Under the pieces are notes generated by a model that saw only the letters and a program-made list of their open reading frames with translations, did no database searches and had not been told where the DNA came from. A stretch of DNA of 7,238 bases from an uncultured Oscillibacter sp. (GTDB lineage Bacteria > Bacillota > Clostridia > Oscillospirales > Oscillospiraceae), in NCBI GenBank assembly GCA_910584075.1, contig CAJTZI010000077.1, positions 1 to 7,238 of the forward strand, in the 5' to 3' direction. The position numbers were made by a program, and so were the translations under genes. This document shows positions 5,256-7,238 of the stretch, one piece after another (the stretch's first letter is position 1; each line of letters opens with the position of its first letter).

Positions 5256-5624
5256 TTACTTGACCGCGATGGCCTCGATCTCACAGAGGACGCCCTTGGG
5301 CAGGTCCTTCACGGCTACGCAGGAACGGGCGGGTTTCGAGGTGAAGAATTTGGCGTAGACCTCGTTGAACGCGGCGAAGTCGCCCATATCGGCCAAAAAG
5401 CAGGTGGTTTTCAGAACCTTGTCAAAGCCGGTTCCGGCGGTGGAGAGAATGGCGCCCACGTTTTTGCAGCTCTGCTCCGCCTGTGCGGCGATGTTCTCCG
5501 GGACTGCGCCGGAGACAGGCTCCACGGGGATCTGTCCGGAGGTGAAGACGAAGCCGTTTGCCTCATAGCCCTGGGAATAGGGGCCGATGGCGCCGGGGGC
5601 GTTTTTGGTTTCCAGTACATGCAT
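5256..5624 (-). CDS. ridA: RidA-family reactive enamine/imine deaminase
   Basis: RidA hydrolyses 2-aminoacrylate and related imines released by PLP enzymes such as serine and threonine dehydratases, protecting other PLP enzymes from damage. The 122-residue length is typical. Family marks are the N-terminal TKNAPGAIGPYSQG (6-19), SGQIPV (29-34) and PARSCVAVKDLPKGV (98-112) with Arg100 and Cys102. CEIEAIA (114-120) holds Glu115; Arg100 and Glu115 correspond to the substrate-binding Arg105 and Glu120 of the E. coli protein. All key residues are present, so it should be active. The start has AAAGGA about ten bases ahead. It lies 34 bases behind the symporter stop on the same strand, and no clear promoter separates them. 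If the symporter carries serine or threonine, the pairing makes sense: amino-acid uptake, dehydration and repair. Confidence 0.93.
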   Translation of the reverse strand: MHVLETKNAPGAIGPYSQGYEANGFVFTSGQIPVEPVSGAVPENIAAQAEQSCKNVGAILSTAGTGFDKVLKTTCFLADMGDFAAFNEVYAKFFTSKPARSCVAVKDLPKGVLCEIEAIAVK

Positions 5625-5658
5625 GTCAAGTAGTTCCTTTCATTATTTTAATGGGATT

Positions 5659-6891
5659 TTATTTCAGCTCACCGGAGGCCAGCTTTTTCTCCAGCCAGTC
5701 CCTGCCCTCTACCAGACGGGTGACGATCATGGAGGCGATGGTGTCGCCGGCGGCGTTGAGGCAGGTGGCGGCGGGGTCAAAGAGGAAGCCCAGGGTGGCG
5801 ATCAGGGGGAAGGCCTCCGCCGGGAAGCCGAACATGCTGACGATCAGCATCTCTCCCACCAGACCGCCGCCGGGGGCGCCGGAGAGGACGAAGGCGCTGA
5901 GAATGGCCACGGCGATGGCCATGGCGTAGGTGCCGGCACCGGAGAAGGGCATATCGAAGATACCGAAGAGGAAAGCGATCTTTACGATGGAGCTGAGGAC
6001 GGAGCCGTCCATGTGCATGGTGCAGCCCATGGGCAGCACCAGGTCGCTGACGTCCTTGGGCACGCCGATGCTGTCGCAGGCCTCTTTGTTTACCGGCAGG
6101 GTGGCGGCGGAGCTCTGGGTGGCGAAGGCGGTGACAGCGGGGGTGAAGATGTACTTCAGCATCCGCCGGAGGCCTGTTTTCCCGCCGGCGAACAGGGCGT
6201 ACAGCGGGAAGAAGATCACCACATACAGCAGGCACAGGGGATAGTACACCACCATGGAGCGGCCGTAATCGCTGAGGAGCTGTGGTCCGAACTCGCCCAC
6301 CAGATTGGCGAAGTAAGCGCCCAGACCCAGTGGGGCGATGGTCATGATGACACCGACGAACTTCATGATGATGTCGTTGAGATTGGACAGCAGCTTGCCC
6401 ACGGGGCTGCTTTCCCCGCCGCAGGAGGCCACGCAGAAGCCGGTGATGATGGCGAAGATGATCAGGGGCAGCATATGGGCCTTGCTCCACAGCTCCGGGA
6501 AGTCGCTGACGGTCAGAGAGCCCACGATCATCTGGGCCGCGGTCTGGGCCTCGCCCACCTCGGCGGAGGCCAGCTGGATGCTGGTGCCGGCGGAGGGGCT
6601 GAACAGATTCACCCAGATCAGGACGCAGGCGGCGGCCACTGCCCCGGTGCCCAGGAAGGTGGCCACCGTTCCCTCGAGAATTTTCCCCAGGCGGTTCATA
6701 TTGGCCATGCTGCCCACGGCGCAGGTGATGGATACAAAGACCAGGGGCACCACAATGGAGAAGAGCAGATTCAAAAAAATATCGCCGATGGGTTTCAGGG
6801 TCTGGCCCAGGGCGGGGGAGATCACCCCGATCAGGGAGCCGGCGGCGATTCCGCCAAGAAGGAGGATGGGGGTCTTATACTGCTGCCAAAA
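5659..6891 (-). CDS. Dicarboxylate/amino acid:cation symporter (DAACS family), 5' end missing
   Basis: Homology of family type begins at FWQQYKTPILLLGGI (6891 downward) and runs 410 residues to the stop at 5659-5661. It shows the Glt/DctA fold: hairpin 1 ATQSSAATLP, TM7 HMDGS (NMDGT in many relatives), hairpin 2 GAPGGG and TM8 DPAATCLNAAGD. Relative to archaeal GltPh the Asp394, Thr398, Asn401 and Asp405 positions are kept. The Arg397 position is alanine, which argues against acidic amino acids and for a neutral substrate such as serine, threonine or alanine (inference). No ATG, GTG or TTG with a ribosome binding site lies near the expected start. The upstream frame is open only into mobile-element DNA, with a distant TTG at 7011. 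The first few codons and native promoter seem to have been removed at the junction near 6888-6896; expression is doubtful. Confidence 0.85.
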   Translation of the reverse strand, partial: FWQQYKTPILLLGGIAAGSLIGVISPALGQTLKPIGDIFLNLLFSIVVPLVFVSITCAVGSMANMNRLGKILEGTVATFLGTGAVAAACVLIWVNLFSPSAGTSIQLASAEVGEAQTAAQMIVGSLTVSDFPELWSKAHMLPLIIFAIITGFCVASCGGESSPVGKLLSNLNDIIMKFVGVIMTIAPLGLGAYFANLVGEFGPQLLSDYGRSMVVYYPLCLLYVVIFFPLYALFAGGKTGLRRMLKYIFTPAVTAFATQSSAATLPVNKEACDSIGVPKDVSDLVLPMGCTMHMDGSVLSSIVKIAFLFGIFDMPFSGAGTYAMAIAVAILSAFVLSGAPGGGLVGEMLIVSMFGFPAEAFPLIATLGFLFDPAATCLNAAGDTIASMIVTRLVEGRDWLEKKLASGELK

Positions 6892-6896
6892 GGAGA
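6888..6896 (+). repeat. 9-bp direct repeat at the right composition boundary
   Basis: AAAAGGAGA, identical and in the same orientation as 1446-1454. It falls exactly where recognisable symporter sequence ends on the minus strand. Confidence 0.45.
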
Positions 6897-6985
6897 GTAT
6901 CGTAAAGGAACGGGGACACCCCGAAAACAACAGGCAGTCAGGCCGCAGGCGGCACAGGGGCGCGGGAAAGGACGCGCAACGGTAA
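6888..6985 (+). pseudogene. Right part of the interrupted small reading frame (candidate)
   Basis: Read in the frame of codon AAG 6890-6892, the sequence from the repeat encodes a very basic tail (SIVKERGHPENN, then RQSGRRRHRGAGKDAQR) and stops at TAA 6983-6985, 52 bases before tnpW. The codon phase at the repeat is the same as that of the left part at 1448-1450, so joining the copies gives one uninterrupted frame. The reading frame is real in the sequence; its status as the end of a gene is inference. Confidence 0.35.
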
Positions 6986-6995
6986 TTTTGACGGT

Positions 6996-7004
6996 AGTAT
7001 ATCA
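6996..7004 (-). promoter_or_regulatory. Extended -10 element pointing toward the truncated symporter (weak)
   Basis: On the minus strand the sequence reads TGATATACT, an extended -10 (TGA plus TATACT). A -35 at the right distance would be TTCCAT, which is poor. If active it would transcribe the symporter, ridA and the glutaredoxin gene from the mobile element. This is a pattern match only. Confidence 0.2.
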
Positions 7005-7037
7005 CAGACAACCGAATATGGAAAGGGGGCTAATCCT

Positions 7038-7211
7038 ATGCCGGCAGTAACAGCAGACAGGACGATTGAACGCACCGACAAGCCGCTGCACATTACAAAG
7101 CGGATTGGCTCCACGACCTATAAGGTGAGCGTTCATTTCAGCAGGACGAGCAGGGAAACCATGAGCGATAAGCTGGTACGCCTGATTGAAAGGGACGCGG
7201 TGAAACAGTGA
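7038..7211 (+). CDS. tnpW: Transposon-encoded protein TnpW
   Basis: This 57-residue basic protein matches the TnpW family: a variable N-terminus, then RIGSTTYKVSVHFSRTSRET (22-41) and a terminal amphipathic helix MSDKLVRLIERDAV. The pattern RIGSTTY-V-VHFS-TSRETM--K is the hallmark I recognise. The function of TnpW is not established; it was named in Tn4451 and occurs widely in clostridial conjugative and mobilisable elements, often close to a recombinase gene. ATG 7038 is chosen because AAAGGGGG (7022-7029) lies eight bases ahead; the same frame is open upstream but without a better site. A possible -35 TTGACG at 6988-6993 has no convincing -10. The stop overlaps the next start as GTGA. Its presence is the best evidence for mobile-element DNA in this window. 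Confidence 0.88.
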   Translation: MPAVTADRTIERTDKPLHITKRIGSTTYKVSVHFSRTSRETMSDKLVRLIERDAVKQ

Positions 7212-7238
7212 AAACGACACTGAGAACCGCCGCACCGG
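7208..7238 (+). CDS. Start of the gene after tnpW (partial; recombinase by context)
   Basis: GTG 7208 opens a frame M-KTTLRTAAP that runs off the window. It overlaps the tnpW stop (GTGA), so it is translationally coupled to tnpW. Genes placed directly after tnpW in clostridial elements are often large serine recombinases, but ten codons are too few to show it. Treat the product as a guess from position. Confidence 0.4.
   Translation, partial: MKTTLRTAAP

Larger units (their letters stand above)
1446..6896. other. GC-rich 5.4-kb chromosomal-type segment between mobile-element flanks
   Basis: This block is much richer in G+C than the left flank and encodes a recombinase-like protein, a nucleoside kinase, a glutaredoxin-like protein, RidA and an amino-acid symporter, mostly housekeeping functions. 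It is bounded by the direct repeat AAAAGGAGA. The symporter loses its start at the right boundary, so the block is not a neat intact gene cassette. A circular form joined at the repeat would not restore a start codon for the symporter, which speaks against a self-contained excising element and in favour of a captured or interrupted chromosomal piece. Confidence 0.4.
6888..7238. mobile_element. Right flank: tnpW end of a clostridial mobile element (partial)
   Basis: It contains a TnpW-family gene and the overlapping start of a further gene, and continues beyond the window. TnpW is known from Tn4451-type mobilisable transposons and related clostridial elements that use large serine recombinases. 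Small GC hairpins (CGGGG/CCCCG at 6911-6923 and GCCGC/GCGGC at 6942-6953) lie between the boundary and tnpW. Confidence 0.65.

Noticed and set aside
1..7238. CRISPR array, tRNA or rRNA genes
   Set aside because: No regularly spaced short repeats, no cloverleaf or conserved tRNA arm sequences, and no rRNA motifs were seen on either strand.

Overview
The window looks like DNA from a gut clostridium, probably an Oscillospiraceae-type Firmicute. The central genes are GC-rich with strong AGGAGG-type ribosome binding sites, and they include a nucleoside kinase with a threonyl-tRNA-synthetase-like N-terminus, an architecture typical of Clostridia. Both outer edges look like parts of a conjugative or mobilisable element. 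The genus is inference; no rRNA or tRNA is present to fix it.

Left flank (1 to about 1454): AT-richer cargo of a mobile element. It holds the last codons of a membrane permease, an ABC ATPase overlapping it by ATGA, and a 51-residue two-helix membrane protein. The set resembles bacteriocin-associated ABC exporter/immunity operons. About 500 bases follow with no convincing complete gene. They hold a strong intrinsic terminator, several perfect hairpins, two overlapping three-codon reading frames inside one hairpin, and the left part of an open frame that is cut off.

Centre (about 1446 to 6896): a GC-rich block of chromosomal character. It starts with a tyrosine-recombinase-family gene. Upstream of that gene two 41-bp direct repeats (38/41 identical) bracket a consensus promoter and a palindrome. 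The recombinase has lost its H-x-x-R box. Next is a uridine-kinase-like nucleoside kinase with its own promoter and terminator. Convergent to it, on the minus strand, is an apparent operon: a sodium/proton-coupled amino-acid symporter, a RidA enamine deaminase and a small glutaredoxin-like protein. The symporter has no start codon; homology to its family begins right at the block's right edge.

Right flank (about 6888 to 7238): mobile-element DNA again, with a TnpW-family gene and the first codons of a following gene that overlaps it.

Main observation: the 9-bp sequence AAAAGGAGA occurs at both edges of the GC-rich block, exactly 5442 bp apart. Joining the flanks through it gives one continuous open frame, running from the left flank (ATG 1343) to a stop at 6983-6985, just upstream of tnpW. 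This suggests one mobile element interrupted by a 5.4-kb chromosomal segment. The same sequence could also arise from two copies of one element flanking a host segment, or from a misassembly.
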